64,000 nt of DNA from an uncultured Lachnospiraceae bacterium (GCA_934294885.1 CAKRAK010000006.1:33031-97030), one strand, 5' to 3'; shown: positions 27,575-35,812, counted from the stretch's first letter. Program-made: numbers and translations. The notes: generated from the letters alone by a model not told the origin.

Positions 27575-27611
27575 TTTTGAAAAGAAAGGCAAGGACATTA
27601 TGTCCTTGCCT
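27575..27611 (-). terminator. Terminator after the pfl gene set
   Basis: AGGCAAGGACA pairs with TGTCCTTGCCT around TAA; on the minus strand it is followed by TTCTTTTCAAAA. It separates the pfl genes from pflA. Confidence 0.8.
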
Positions 27612-27651
27612 ATACAATTCACATAATTGCCGTTATTCACAACCAATTATA

Positions 27652-27891
27652 TTACATAGATTCATGGAATGTTCTAGAGATAACATCGTTCTGCTGCTCC
27701 TCTGTTAACTTAACGAAGTTAACTGCATATCCAGATACACGAATTGTTAACTGTGGGTAGTTCTCCGGATGCTTCTGAGCATCAACTAATGTTTCACGAT
27801 TTAATACGTTAACATTAAGATGATATCCACCTTTTTCTACATAACCATCTAACATATTTACTAAGTTATCTACCTGCTGTGCACTTGCCAT
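27652..27891 (-). CDS. Free-standing glycyl-radical domain of pyruvate formate-lyase
   Basis: A 79-residue protein that equals the last 80 or so residues of ordinary pyruvate formate-lyase. The radical loop TIRVSGYAVNF has the radical-bearing Gly54, and the end (EEQQNDVISRTFHESM) matches the PFL C-terminus. The start (VDNLVNMLDGYVEKGGYHLN) matches the linker before the radical loop. E. coli GrcA/YfiD is a similar rescue domain, but there PFL is also complete; here the large subunit lacks this domain, so this protein must supply it. AGGAGG lies eight bases before the ATG, so it is a true gene and not a frameshift tail. Confidence 0.93.
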   Translation of the reverse strand: MASAQQVDNLVNMLDGYVEKGGYHLNVNVLNRETLVDAQKHPENYPQLTIRVSGYAVNFVKLTEEQQNDVISRTFHESM

Positions 27892-27922
27892 TGCATTATC
27901 CTCCTTATATATTTTATTTGGG

Positions 27923-28138
27923 TTAATCCTGATGTAACTCTTCGTCCATTCCTTCCATTAAGGTTGGAACGCTGCATGCAAGGTCTCCCTTTGCACAATC
28001 CAAACAACCAAGAGTTTCTTCGGTCTTTTCACCCATCGGTATTGTATCGTCCACGGACACATTAATGTGTCCGTGTCCATTTGTTACCATATCATCTAAC
28101 ATTGCAACAATGTCATCTACCTGATTTTGATCTGTCAT
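27923..28138 (-). CDS. Small protein between the two PFL parts, radical-domain relic with Cys motif
   Basis: A 71-residue protein. An in-frame ATG 27 bases earlier is rejected because AGGAGG sits six bases before the start at 28138 (MTDQNQVDD). The first 30 residues (NQVDDIVAMLDDMVTNGHGH, then INVSV) echo the start of the glycyl-radical protein, but the radical loop is absent. Instead there is a CLDCAKGDLAC motif that could bind a metal or act in redox chemistry. It may be a duplicated and repurposed linker domain. A function as chaperone, spacer or redox sensor for the split enzyme is only a guess. Confidence 0.8.
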   Translation of the reverse strand: MTDQNQVDDIVAMLDDMVTNGHGHINVSVDDTIPMGEKTEETLGCLDCAKGDLACSVPTLMEGMDEELHQD

Positions 28139-28190
28139 AATAAACCTCCTCAAGTATTCAAACATGTATCATGTTTTATAGATATTTGAA

Positions 28191-30233
28191 TTACTTGTTT
28201 AAGTCAACCTCGATATCACCAGCGAATACCTGATCTTCCTTACCAAGAGCACCTGGGATGATTGAGAATGTATTTGAAATACCATCCTGAGCATCTCTAA
28301 ATGGAATCTTAGCTACAGAAGAAAGGGAAGCTACTGCACCGTGAGTATCTCTCTTATGAAGTGGGTTAGCACCTGGAGCGAATGGTTTACCTTTCTTACG
28401 TCCACAAGGTGTATCACCTGTGTTCTTACCATATGTTACGTTTGATGTAATTGTAAGGATAGACTGTGTAGGAATACCATTACGATATACATGCTGCTGA
28501 CGAAGCTTATCCATAAATGTTGTAACGATGCTTGTAGCAATCTCATCTACACGGTCATCATTGTTACCGTATTTAGGGAAGTCACCCTCTGTCTCGTAGC
28601 TTGTTACGATACCCTGCTCGTTACGGATAACTTTAACCTTAGCATACTTGATAGCTGATAATGAGTCAGCTACGATTGAAAGACCAGCAACACCTGTTGC
28701 GAAGTATCTCTTAACGTCTCTGTCATGTAATGCCATCTGAATTCTCTCGTATGCATATTTGTCATGCATGTAGTGAATGATGTTAAGTGCGCTAACATAA
28801 ACCTTAGCTAACCAATCCATCATATCGTTGAACTTATCCATTACATCATCATAGTCAAGGTAGTCACCTTCAACCGGACGATACTTAGGTCCAACCTGAA
28901 CACCTGTACACTCATCAACACCACCGTTGATAGCGTAAAGTAAACATTTAGCTAAGTTAGCACGAGCTCCGAAGAACTGCATCTCTTTACCGATAACCAT
29001 TGAAGATACACAACAAGCGATACCGTAATCATCACCGTGAAGAGGTCTCATTAAGTCATCATTCTCATACTGGATAGAAGAAGACTTGATAGACATCTTA
29101 GCACAGAACTGCTTCCAACCAAGTGGAAGTTTCTTTGCCCAAAGAACTGTCATGTTAGGCTCTGGAGCAGCACCTAAGTTGTTAAGAGTATTAACGAAAC
29201 GGAATGACATCTTTGTTACTAATGTACGTCCATCAACACCCATACCACCAAGAGACTCTGTTACCCAAACTGGGTCACCAGCGAAGATCTGGTTGTACTC
29301 TGGTGTACGTGCAAACTTAACGCAACGTAACTTCATAACGAAATGATCGATGAACTCCTGAATCTGAGACTCTGTAAATTTACCTGCAGCTAAATCTCTC
29401 TCAGCATATACATCGAAGAATGTAGATGTACGACCAAGTGACATAGCAGCACCATTCTGCTCTTTAACAGCTCCAAGGTATCCGAAGTATGTCCACTGAA
29501 TAGCTTCCTGAACGTTTGTAGCTGGCTTAGAAATATCAAATCCGTAGAATGAAGCCATCTTTGTTAACTCTTTAAGAGCTTTAATCTGCTCTGCGATCTC
29601 TTCCTTACCACGAATAACGTCATCAGTATAAACCTTACCGAAAGATTCCTTCTGTGCAACCTTATCCTCAATTAATCTATCTGTACCATAAAGAGCAACT
29701 CTTCTGTAGTCACCAATGATACGTCCACGTCCATATGCATCAGGAAGACCTGTAACGATGTGGTTTGTACGACATTTTCTGATTTCTGAATCGTAAACAT
29801 CGAATACACCTTCGTTATGAGTTTTTCTATGCTTAGAGAAGAAGTCAACAATTTCAGGATCTACTGTATATCCGTTATCTTCACAAGCTTTCATAGCCAT
29901 ACGAAGACCACCGTATACGTTCATACCTCTCTTAAATGGAGCATCTGTCTGGAAACCAACAATAGTTTCTTTTTCCTTATCAAGGTAACCTGCACCATGT
30001 GATGTTAAAGTAGAAACAACCTTAGTATCCATATCAAGAACACCGCCGGCTTCTCTTTCTTTCTTTGTTAAGTCCATAACCTCAGCCCACAAATCCTTTG
30101 TATTCTGAGTAGGTCCCTCTAAGAAACTATCATCACCTTCATATGGAGTATAGTTCTTCTGAATAAAGTCACGTACGTCGATAAACTTCTCCCAGTTACC
30201 GCCATTGAAACCATTCCATGCTTCTGATTTCAT
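28191..30233 (-). CDS. pflB: Pyruvate formate-lyase catalytic subunit without radical domain
   Basis: Converts pyruvate and CoA to acetyl-CoA and formate. The 680 residues cover the whole ten-stranded barrel, with the catalytic Cys pair Cys407-Cys408 (GIACCVSSMVIG) and the conserved tail region FAPGANPLHKRD ... FSIIPGALGKEDQV. The protein stops at FAGDIEVDLNK, just where normal enzymes (about 750 residues) continue into the glycyl-radical domain. That domain is in the separate gene 300 bases downstream; 680 plus 79 gives the normal total. GGAGGAATTTAATA precedes the ATG. Codon use looks more optimised than in the neighbours, which fits high expression. Confidence 0.96.
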   Translation of the reverse strand: MKSEAWNGFNGGNWEKFIDVRDFIQKNYTPYEGDDSFLEGPTQNTKDLWAEVMDLTKKEREAGGVLDMDTKVVSTLTSHGAGYLDKEKETIVGFQTDAPFKRGMNVYGGLRMAMKACEDNGYTVDPEIVDFFSKHRKTHNEGVFDVYDSEIRKCRTNHIVTGLPDAYGRGRIIGDYRRVALYGTDRLIEDKVAQKESFGKVYTDDVIRGKEEIAEQIKALKELTKMASFYGFDISKPATNVQEAIQWTYFGYLGAVKEQNGAAMSLGRTSTFFDVYAERDLAAGKFTESQIQEFIDHFVMKLRCVKFARTPEYNQIFAGDPVWVTESLGGMGVDGRTLVTKMSFRFVNTLNNLGAAPEPNMTVLWAKKLPLGWKQFCAKMSIKSSSIQYENDDLMRPLHGDDYGIACCVSSMVIGKEMQFFGARANLAKCLLYAINGGVDECTGVQVGPKYRPVEGDYLDYDDVMDKFNDMMDWLAKVYVSALNIIHYMHDKYAYERIQMALHDRDVKRYFATGVAGLSIVADSLSAIKYAKVKVIRNEQGIVTSYETEGDFPKYGNNDDRVDEIATSIVTTFMDKLRQQHVYRNGIPTQSILTITSNVTYGKNTGDTPCGRKKGKPFAPGANPLHKRDTHGAVASLSSVAKIPFRDAQDGISNTFSIIPGALGKEDQVFAGDIEVDLNK

Positions 30234-30356
30234 TATTAAATTCCTCCTTTAAAATAGAATATTTGTGAAATTCATCATATGTAAGTAATCGTCCCCCCCA
30301 ATGTAAAAATGTTTAAGGAAAATAATTACAAATTCCCGATGATTTCTCATAGCCTT

Positions 30357-30385
30357 ATTATAGTTTTTTATTGTATACACGTCAA
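30357..30385 (-). promoter_or_regulatory. Strong pfl promoter with a TGTATACA palindrome in the spacer
   Basis: On the minus strand TTGACG (30385-30380), exactly 17 bases, TATAAT (30362-30357). The spacer begins with the palindrome TGTATACA (30379-30372), which is placed to act as an operator. The leader to the pflB start is about 115 bases. Confidence 0.8.
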
Positions 30386-30494
30386 CGGGAAAAGACTCTA
30401 ATTTATGTATTTTTTCATGTACAAAAACATGGTATAAAAACGACAAATATCGATTAAAAGCAAGAAAAATCAGTATTTTGAGAAAATGAAAAAT

Positions 30495-30502
30495 TGTATA
30501 CA
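30495..30502. promoter_or_regulatory. Second TGTATACA palindrome
   Basis: The eight-base palindrome recurs 123 bases upstream of the first copy, inside the same 11-base context ATTGTATACAC. The pair could be a two-site operator of the pfl promoter. Confidence 0.4.
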
Positions 30503-30536
30503 CAACATGTGGGGTTTTGCGATTATAAGAAAATAT

Positions 30537-30626
30537 GATAGAATAAATAAATCGAAAATGTGGAAAGAATTTTACGAATAGGATAGAATAAATAAATTGA
30601 AAATGTGGAAAGTATTTTGCGAAAAG
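30537..30626 (+). repeat. Two 45-bp tandem direct repeats upstream of the LRR-MoxR unit
   Basis: Two 45-base units (30537-30581 and 30582-30626) both begin GATAGAATAAATAAAT and share AAAATGTGGAAAG; they differ at about four positions. A third, partial copy (GATAGAGTATAATG) runs into the start codon of the next gene. The 404 bases between pflB and this gene otherwise hold the pfl promoter and AT-rich DNA. Confidence 0.85.
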
Positions 30627-30637
30627 GATAGAGTATA

Positions 30638-31474
30638 ATGATATCGGAAATGGAAGCAGCTACAGTACTGGATGTCCGGGGAACCGTCATAGAGAAAAAA
30701 GAATATTTGGGAAATCGAGGGCTGGAACAGATTATCATTCCCCCTCATACAGAGCAGATACAGGCATGGGGATTTGCTCATTGCAAGAAGCTTCGAACCG
30801 TTTATATCCCAAAAACCATTTCTTATATAGAAGAAACTGCCTTTGACGGATGTGATGCATTAGAGGAAATAATCGTATACGAACAGGATGGAAGGACAGA
30901 TGGATTTTCCATGGAGTGTATAAGGACATACCCTACGGAGGGAAGATTACTTGCCTTTGGAGTTGGACATTTTGGGGATTTGCGGCAGCATTCCCTGTTT
31001 GATTTTTCGGATATGGGAACCGAAAACTGGTATGCAAGATATGATAAATGGTTGGTTACCTATGTTAATGAAGATGACGGAAAGGATTTTCACCCCTTTT
31101 TGGCAGGTGGGGAGGAAGACTATGAGGATCCTTCTAACAGCATAGATGCCTTTTGCTTTCAAAAGCAGCAGGAGAAGATTCTTGGTATTTTGTACCGGTT
31201 GTCAGTGAAGAAAGAGGTACAGGGGGAGGAAATACTTACTTCCTATATAAGAGAGCACCGGGATGGAGTTGTGCCGGTATTGCAAAGCCTGAGAGAAGAT
31301 AGTATAAATGGTGTCAGATGTCTTCATCAATATGGCTTGTTAACCGGAGAGAATACGGATGTATATCTTGGAGCTTTAGAGGGAAGCTTATTTACGGAAA
31401 CAAGGGCATATCTGCTTTGGGTAAAGGATTTTGCAGTGGGCAGTGACCGGGTGTGGAACCGGTTTGAATTATAG
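30638..31474 (+). CDS. Leucine-rich-repeat (BspA-like) protein, first of a pair
   Basis: A 278-residue protein. The N-terminal 90 residues hold BspA-type LRR units (LEQIIIPPHTEQIQAWGFAH, then KLRTVYIPKTISYIEETAF). The rest (about 115-278) is a helical domain shared with the protein at 34471: both have WYARYDKWLVTYVNEDD / WFRRWDQRLVTFLKEED and both end in FEL. It has no signal peptide, so it is cytoplasmic, unlike most BspA proteins. The ribosome site is AAAGGA. It leads the unit with the VWA and MoxR genes. Confidence 0.78.
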   Translation: MISEMEAATVLDVRGTVIEKKEYLGNRGLEQIIIPPHTEQIQAWGFAHCKKLRTVYIPKTISYIEETAFDGCDALEEIIVYEQDGRTDGFSMECIRTYPTEGRLLAFGVGHFGDLRQHSLFDFSDMGTENWYARYDKWLVTYVNEDDGKDFHPFLAGGEEDYEDPSNSIDAFCFQKQQEKILGILYRLSVKKEVQGEEILTSYIREHRDGVVPVLQSLREDSINGVRCLHQYGLLTGENTDVYLGALEGSLFTETRAYLLWVKDFAVGSDRVWNRFEL

Positions 31475-31535
31475 AGGATGACATGGGAATCCGGTATTTT
31501 TGACAGATACAGAAATGGCTGAAAAGAGGACAAAT

Positions 31536-32858
31536 ATGGCAGAGAAAACCATAAAACAGGAAAAGATAAATCAATATGCGGAACAGATTATGAAGCTTGC
31601 AAGAGATACGATTACAATCCGGTTTCGTTTTTTTGACCGGGCATTGACGATGCTCCAATTGGAACCGAAGGATAGAATCGGAGGCTTTGCAACGGATGGG
31701 ACACATTTATATTATGATCCGGCGGCACTGCTCCTTACGTATTTGGAGGAGCCGAATGTTGCGGTTCGCGGGTACCTTCACATGCTGTTGCACTGTATAT
31801 TTTTCCATTCATTTCAATATGAAAAAAGGAATATGGAATATTGGGATATGGCAGTAGATATTGCGGTGGAAAATATTATATTGGAGTTAAATCTTCCATC
31901 CGCCGCGTTATCTAAGGACGGAGAGATAAAAGATCAGCTTCATAAGATAAAAAAATGGGTGCCGGAGCTTACCGCAGAGAAAATCTACCGGGAATTTTTA
32001 ACCAATGGATTATCAAGGGATGCGGAGTCGAGATACAAAAAGTTATTTGCGGTGGATATGCATGACATATGGAGAAAGGATGTCGGGCAAAGGCAGGAAG
32101 AGCTTCTTATGACCGAAGAGCAGTGGAGAAAAATCTCAGAAAGGATTAAGACGGAGATCAAGGCATTTGCGAAGAATACGGAAGGAACGGACAGTCTTTC
32201 CGATAATCTGGAAGAAGCGACAAAAAAACGTTATAATTACGGAGAGATTTTGGAACGGTTTTCGGTGATGGGAGAGGAGCTTACAATTAATGATGATGAG
32301 TTTGATTACATTTATTATACCTATGGATTAAGGACTTATGGGAATCTTCCTTTGATTGAGCCGTTGGAATATAAGGAAGTAAAAAAGGTTCGGGAATTCG
32401 TTATCGCCATTGATACTTCCGCCTCCTGCAGGGGGAATATTGTAAAAGCCTTTTTGCAGGAAACTTATCAGATTCTGAAAAAATCGGAAAATTTCTTTCA
32501 TAAGATAAATATTCATATCATTCAATGCGATGCCAGTATTCAGTCGGATACGGTTATTACAAATGATTCGGATTTTGATGATTTTATTAAAAACGGTAAG
32601 CTGAACGGATTTGGAGCAACTGACTTTCGACCGGTATTTACCTATGTGGATGAGATGCTGGAGGATGGAGCCTTTGAAAATCTGAAGGGATTGATTTATT
32701 TTACGGACGGATATGGTATTTATCCGGAGCGTATGCCTGCCTATGATGTGGTTTTTGCATTTTTAAATGAGGATGAGAACAGGGAAAAGGTTCCGGGCTG
32801 GGCATTAGAGGTTGTGTTAGAGGAAGAAGAATTAGAGGATATCAAAGAGAAAGGATAA
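31536..32858 (+). CDS. VWA-like and putative metallopeptidase protein (DUF2201 type)
   Basis: A 440-residue protein of the DUF2201 kind, the usual partner of MoxR ATPases. The N-terminal domain has an HxxxH motif (His82 and His86 in HMLLHCIFFH) followed by DMAVDIAVEN, as in zinc-peptidase-like folds. The C-terminal VWA-like domain has the metal-site signature DTSAS in FVIAIDTSASCRG and a later GATDFRPVF. The start at 31536 is chosen for AGAGGA six bases upstream; a TTG and an ATG further up lack such a site. MoxR would use ATP to remodel or load this protein onto a target. Confidence 0.85.
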   Translation: MAEKTIKQEKINQYAEQIMKLARDTITIRFRFFDRALTMLQLEPKDRIGGFATDGTHLYYDPAALLLTYLEEPNVAVRGYLHMLLHCIFFHSFQYEKRNMEYWDMAVDIAVENIILELNLPSAALSKDGEIKDQLHKIKKWVPELTAEKIYREFLTNGLSRDAESRYKKLFAVDMHDIWRKDVGQRQEELLMTEEQWRKISERIKTEIKAFAKNTEGTDSLSDNLEEATKKRYNYGEILERFSVMGEELTINDDEFDYIYYTYGLRTYGNLPLIEPLEYKEVKKVREFVIAIDTSASCRGNIVKAFLQETYQILKKSENFFHKINIHIIQCDASIQSDTVITNDSDFDDFIKNGKLNGFGATDFRPVFTYVDEMLEDGAFENLKGLIYFTDGYGIYPERMPAYDVVFAFLNEDENREKVPGWALEVVLEEEELEDIKEKG

Positions 32859-32862
32859 TAAA

Positions 32863-34365
32863 ATGAATATAAATGAAGCAAAGGATTACATTAAACATTC
32901 CATACAGGTATATTTGAAAAAAGATGAGTTTGGGGATTATAAGATTCCGGTTGTACGACAACGTCCCATTTTTTTGCTTGGGGCACCGGGTATTGGAAAG
33001 ACAGCGATTATGGAACAGATTGCACAGGAAATGGGAATTGCTCTGGTTTCTTATTCCATGACCCATCATACAAGACAATCAGCCCTTGGACTTCCTTTTA
33101 TCAAGCAGAAGGAATATGGGGGAAAAACCTATGATGTTTCGGAATATACCATGAGTGAGATTATTGCGTCTGTATATGAGACAATGGAAGAAAGCGGTGT
33201 GAAGGAGGGCGTGTTGTTTTTAGACGAGATTAACTGTGTATCGGAGACATTGGCTCCTTCCATGTTACAGTTTTTACAGTATAAGGTATTTGGCAAGCAT
33301 AAGGTGCCGGAGGGCTGGGTAATCGTAACTGCCGGAAATCCGCCGGAGTACAACAAATCCGTACGGGAATTTGACGTGGTTACCATGGACCGTTTGAAGG
33401 TATTATCTGTGGAAGCAGACTATAATACATGGAAAATATATGCCAGAGAGCGGGGGATTCATGGTGCAATTCTGAATTTCCTTGATATAAAGAAGGAATA
33501 TTTTTACCATATGGAAACAACGGGAGCGGGACGTTCTTATGTAACAGCAAGAGGCTGGGAGGATTTATCCCAGGTTATGCTTTTATATGAAGAGGACGGA
33601 TTGAAGGTTGATGAAACATTATTCGGTCAGTATTTGCAAAATGAAACCATTGTTAAAGAATTTGGTGCATATTATGATTTGTATAATAAGTACAAAAAGG
33701 ATTATGAGGTGGAGGAGCTGCTTGCAGGAAACATCTCGGAAGGAATGATTTCAAAGGCAAAAAATGCGTCCTTTGATGAACGCTTATCCTTACTTGGCAT
33801 GTTAATTGATAAGCTGCAGAGCGAAATGAAGGATGTCATGGAAACCTCGGCATACCTGACGGAGCTGATGCCACCTTTGAAGGCGGTAAAGACGGCGGAC
33901 TCTGCCTATAAAATGATAGAGACTCAGGAAAAGGCGCGGGAAAAGCTTCTTCATAATCTGGCATCTGCGAATTCCTTATCTTCTGAGGATAAGAGAAAGC
34001 ATAAGAGGATTCAGCTTTTCTTAAACACTGTGAAAAAAGAATTATTGGAATTCGGTATTTTAATGGATGATAATGACAGTGTATTTACGTTTGTAAAAGA
34101 AAGGTTTGACGGGCAGGTAGCAGACATGAAGACTGCTGTTGCCCATACAGGAGACCGACTTCATTATCTGTTTGAATTTGCAAATCAGGCGTTTTCCCAA
34201 GGGAATGAAATGCTTGTATTGGTAACAGAGTTAACGGTTAACAAATACAGTGCAAGATATATCAGTATGTACGGATGTGAGGATTATCAGAAGTATAACG
34301 GGCTGCTGATGGTTTCGGAAAGAAGTCAGGATCTGAAGGAAGAAATTAAGGATCTGATGTTGTAG
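32863..34365 (+). CDS. MoxR-family AAA+ ATPase
   Basis: A 500-residue AAA+ ATPase. Walker A is GAPGIGKT (residues 40-47), Walker B is GVLFLDEIN, and the sensor region VIVTAGNPPEYNKSVREFD is typical of MoxR. The C-terminal 220 residues are an extra helical region not found in short MoxR proteins (about 320 residues). It begins four bases after the VWA gene, so the two are coupled. MoxR and VWA pairs act as chaperones in metal-centre or complex maturation; here the target may be bound by the LRR proteins. Confidence 0.9.
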   Translation: MNINEAKDYIKHSIQVYLKKDEFGDYKIPVVRQRPIFLLGAPGIGKTAIMEQIAQEMGIALVSYSMTHHTRQSALGLPFIKQKEYGGKTYDVSEYTMSEIIASVYETMEESGVKEGVLFLDEINCVSETLAPSMLQFLQYKVFGKHKVPEGWVIVTAGNPPEYNKSVREFDVVTMDRLKVLSVEADYNTWKIYARERGIHGAILNFLDIKKEYFYHMETTGAGRSYVTARGWEDLSQVMLLYEEDGLKVDETLFGQYLQNETIVKEFGAYYDLYNKYKKDYEVEELLAGNISEGMISKAKNASFDERLSLLGMLIDKLQSEMKDVMETSAYLTELMPPLKAVKTADSAYKMIETQEKAREKLLHNLASANSLSSEDKRKHKRIQLFLNTVKKELLEFGILMDDNDSVFTFVKERFDGQVADMKTAVAHTGDRLHYLFEFANQAFSQGNEMLVLVTELTVNKYSARYISMYGCEDYQKYNGLLMVSERSQDLKEEIKDLML

Positions 34366-34373
34366 ATTGCAAG

Positions 34374-34444
34374 AACCGAATTTGGTTGCTTTTTATAACA
34401 GTCATATACCATTGCAGGTGCATTTTAAATAACAAAATTCGGTT
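34374..34444 (+). repeat. Alternative-pairing inverted repeat between moxR and the second LRR gene
   Basis: AACCGAATTT (34374-34383) can pair with a nearby GGTT (small hairpin before GCTTTTT, a weak terminator) or with the perfect complement AAATTCGGTT (34435-34444). Two exclusive folds in a 105-base gap could tune expression of the last gene. Confidence 0.45.
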
Positions 34445-34470
34445 GGAACATAATAGATGGGAGGATAACT

Positions 34471-35376
34471 ATGGCAGCATTTGAATATGCCGCAGGTGAT
34501 TATAAACTGGCATGTGAGACGAAGGAAAACGGAATCATTGTTACCGGAATCAGAGGGAACGGAAGTAACCTGACCATTCCGGAAGAAATCATATATCAGG
34601 ATAAGGAGTATCCGGTACTGGAAATTGGAAAAAAAGCAGCGCTTGGCTGCAGAACGGTAAGAGAAATATTTGTTCCGGATACGGTTGTGGCAACGGGTGA
34701 CTGGGCGTTTGCACAGTGTCCCCAGCTTACCAATATTCGGATTCCCCAAGGTGTGAGCTTGGGTGTTGGTGTGTTTGAGGATTGTCCAAGTCTTTTGCAG
34801 ATTTGTGTGGAAGCTGCAAAAGAAGATTTTTCTCTTGATTTGTCCATATTGCTGGCAGTCTGTGTCCGGCGCCTTCCCTCCGAGGATTTGTTAAGAGATT
34901 CGGAGGTTGGAAGTGAGCATTGGTTTAGAAGGTGGGATCAGCGTCTGGTTACCTTTTTAAAGGAAGAAGATAAGGAAGGTTATCGGCATATGGTGCTTTG
35001 CGGAGAAGAGGATATCCGCAAAAATGTGCCGGAATTTATATTGGAAAAGCAGATGGATAAAAGCAGTCTTTGTCTGATTCGTTTGTTATATCACGAAAAT
35101 CTGGATATGGAATACCGGGATTTTTACATCCATTATATATTATCCCATGGAAAGGGTTGTCCTTCTGAGGCTGCATGGAAGGCTCTGGCAGAACGATTCA
35201 GTGACCGCATGGTATTTTTTGATTTATTTGCGGATATCGGAGGTATCACAAAGGATACTGTAGATGCCATGATCGAAGATCTCACCGAACAGCAGGCAGA
35301 AGCAAAGGCATACCTGATCCGGTATAAGCAGGAGCATTTTGGGGACGAAGATATATTTGCAGGCTTCGAACTGTAG
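34471..35376 (+). CDS. Leucine-rich-repeat (BspA-like) protein, second of a pair
   Basis: A 301-residue cytoplasmic protein. The N-terminal 120 residues have LRR_5 units (LTIPEEIIYQDKEYPVLEIG, VREIFVPDTVVATGDWAFAQ). The C-terminal helical part matches the first LRR protein of this unit, with the same FEL end. GGAGG is well placed before the ATG. It is separated from moxR by 105 bases. The two LRR proteins flank the ATPase pair and may recognise or recruit its targets. Confidence 0.78.
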   Translation: MAAFEYAAGDYKLACETKENGIIVTGIRGNGSNLTIPEEIIYQDKEYPVLEIGKKAALGCRTVREIFVPDTVVATGDWAFAQCPQLTNIRIPQGVSLGVGVFEDCPSLLQICVEAAKEDFSLDLSILLAVCVRRLPSEDLLRDSEVGSEHWFRRWDQRLVTFLKEEDKEGYRHMVLCGEEDIRKNVPEFILEKQMDKSSLCLIRLLYHENLDMEYRDFYIHYILSHGKGCPSEAAWKALAERFSDRMVFFDLFADIGGITKDTVDAMIEDLTEQQAEAKAYLIRYKQEHFGDEDIFAGFEL

Positions 35377-35382
35377 TGGTGG

Positions 35383-35573
35383 AACGAATTTTTACCTGTC
35401 GCAGAACAAAATGCATATGTATACCAGGAACAGGCTCTGGTAGCACATCGGCACTTAACGAGGTCATGCTGTTGCATTGACCGAGTTTAGTACCGCTATG
35501 TGCGGAATGAAGCGAAAGCGGGCCTGTGATGGTATACATATGTCATTTGTGTAGTGACAGGCAAAAATTCGTT
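35383..35573 (+). ncRNA. Long structured element A (candidate RNA or structured repeat)
   Basis: A 191-base region made of nested inverted repeats: AACGAATTTTTACCTGTC with GACAGGCAAAAATTCGTT (two mismatches), ATATGTATACCA with TGGTATACATAT (perfect), ACAGGC with GCCTGT, CACAT with ATGTG, and a core GGCACTTAA ... TTTAGTACC with an inner GGTCATGC hairpin. A GCGAAAGC hairpin lies in the 3' half. The core and the layout recur at 63668-63790 on the other strand. No open frame is present. The gap 35377-35812 holds this element, then AT-rich DNA and the flaG leader. Confidence 0.65.
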
Positions 35574-35760
35574 TCGCAAATGTTGTGGGTTTTTGAAAAT
35601 GTTGCTACCATATATGGGAGGGTCTGAAAAAATTCCGAAAAAAATAAAAAAATATGGGATTTTCTATAAATTATCTGTGGCATGAATCCGAAATAAGTAA
35701 TGAACCTTATTATAGGCTAAAAGAAAATGACGATTTTCTTTTGATAACTATGAAATAAAG

Positions 35761-35785
35761 GTCATCCTGATTGCAAGAGGATGAC
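35761..35785 (+). promoter_or_regulatory. Leader hairpin before flaG
   Basis: GTCATCC (35761-35767) pairs perfectly with GGATGAC (35779-35785), 27 bases before the flaG start. A second palindrome, AAAAGAAAAT / ATTTTCTTTT, lies at 35719-35742. I see no good sigma28 promoter for flaG. Confidence 0.45.
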
Positions 35786-35812
35786 GGACAGCACACATGG
35801 AGGTGAATGATT

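Noticed and set aside
27652..30233. Split pfl as a sequencing error
   Set aside because: The three frames each have a clean stop and an AGGAGG or equivalent ribosome site, and an extra gene lies between, which one base error cannot explain.
30241..30540. Rex or FNR binding site at the pfl promoter
   Set aside because: No TTGTTAA...TTAACAA or TTGAT...ATCAA pattern is visible; only the TGTATACA palindromes stand out.
30537..30626. CRISPR array
   Set aside because: Only two head-to-tail copies with no unique spacers between them, and no cas gene in the window.
35701..35760. Sigma28 promoter before flaG
   Set aside because: A TAAA and a GATAA are present, but the spacing (about 19 bases) and the missing CC do not fit the two clear flagellin promoters.
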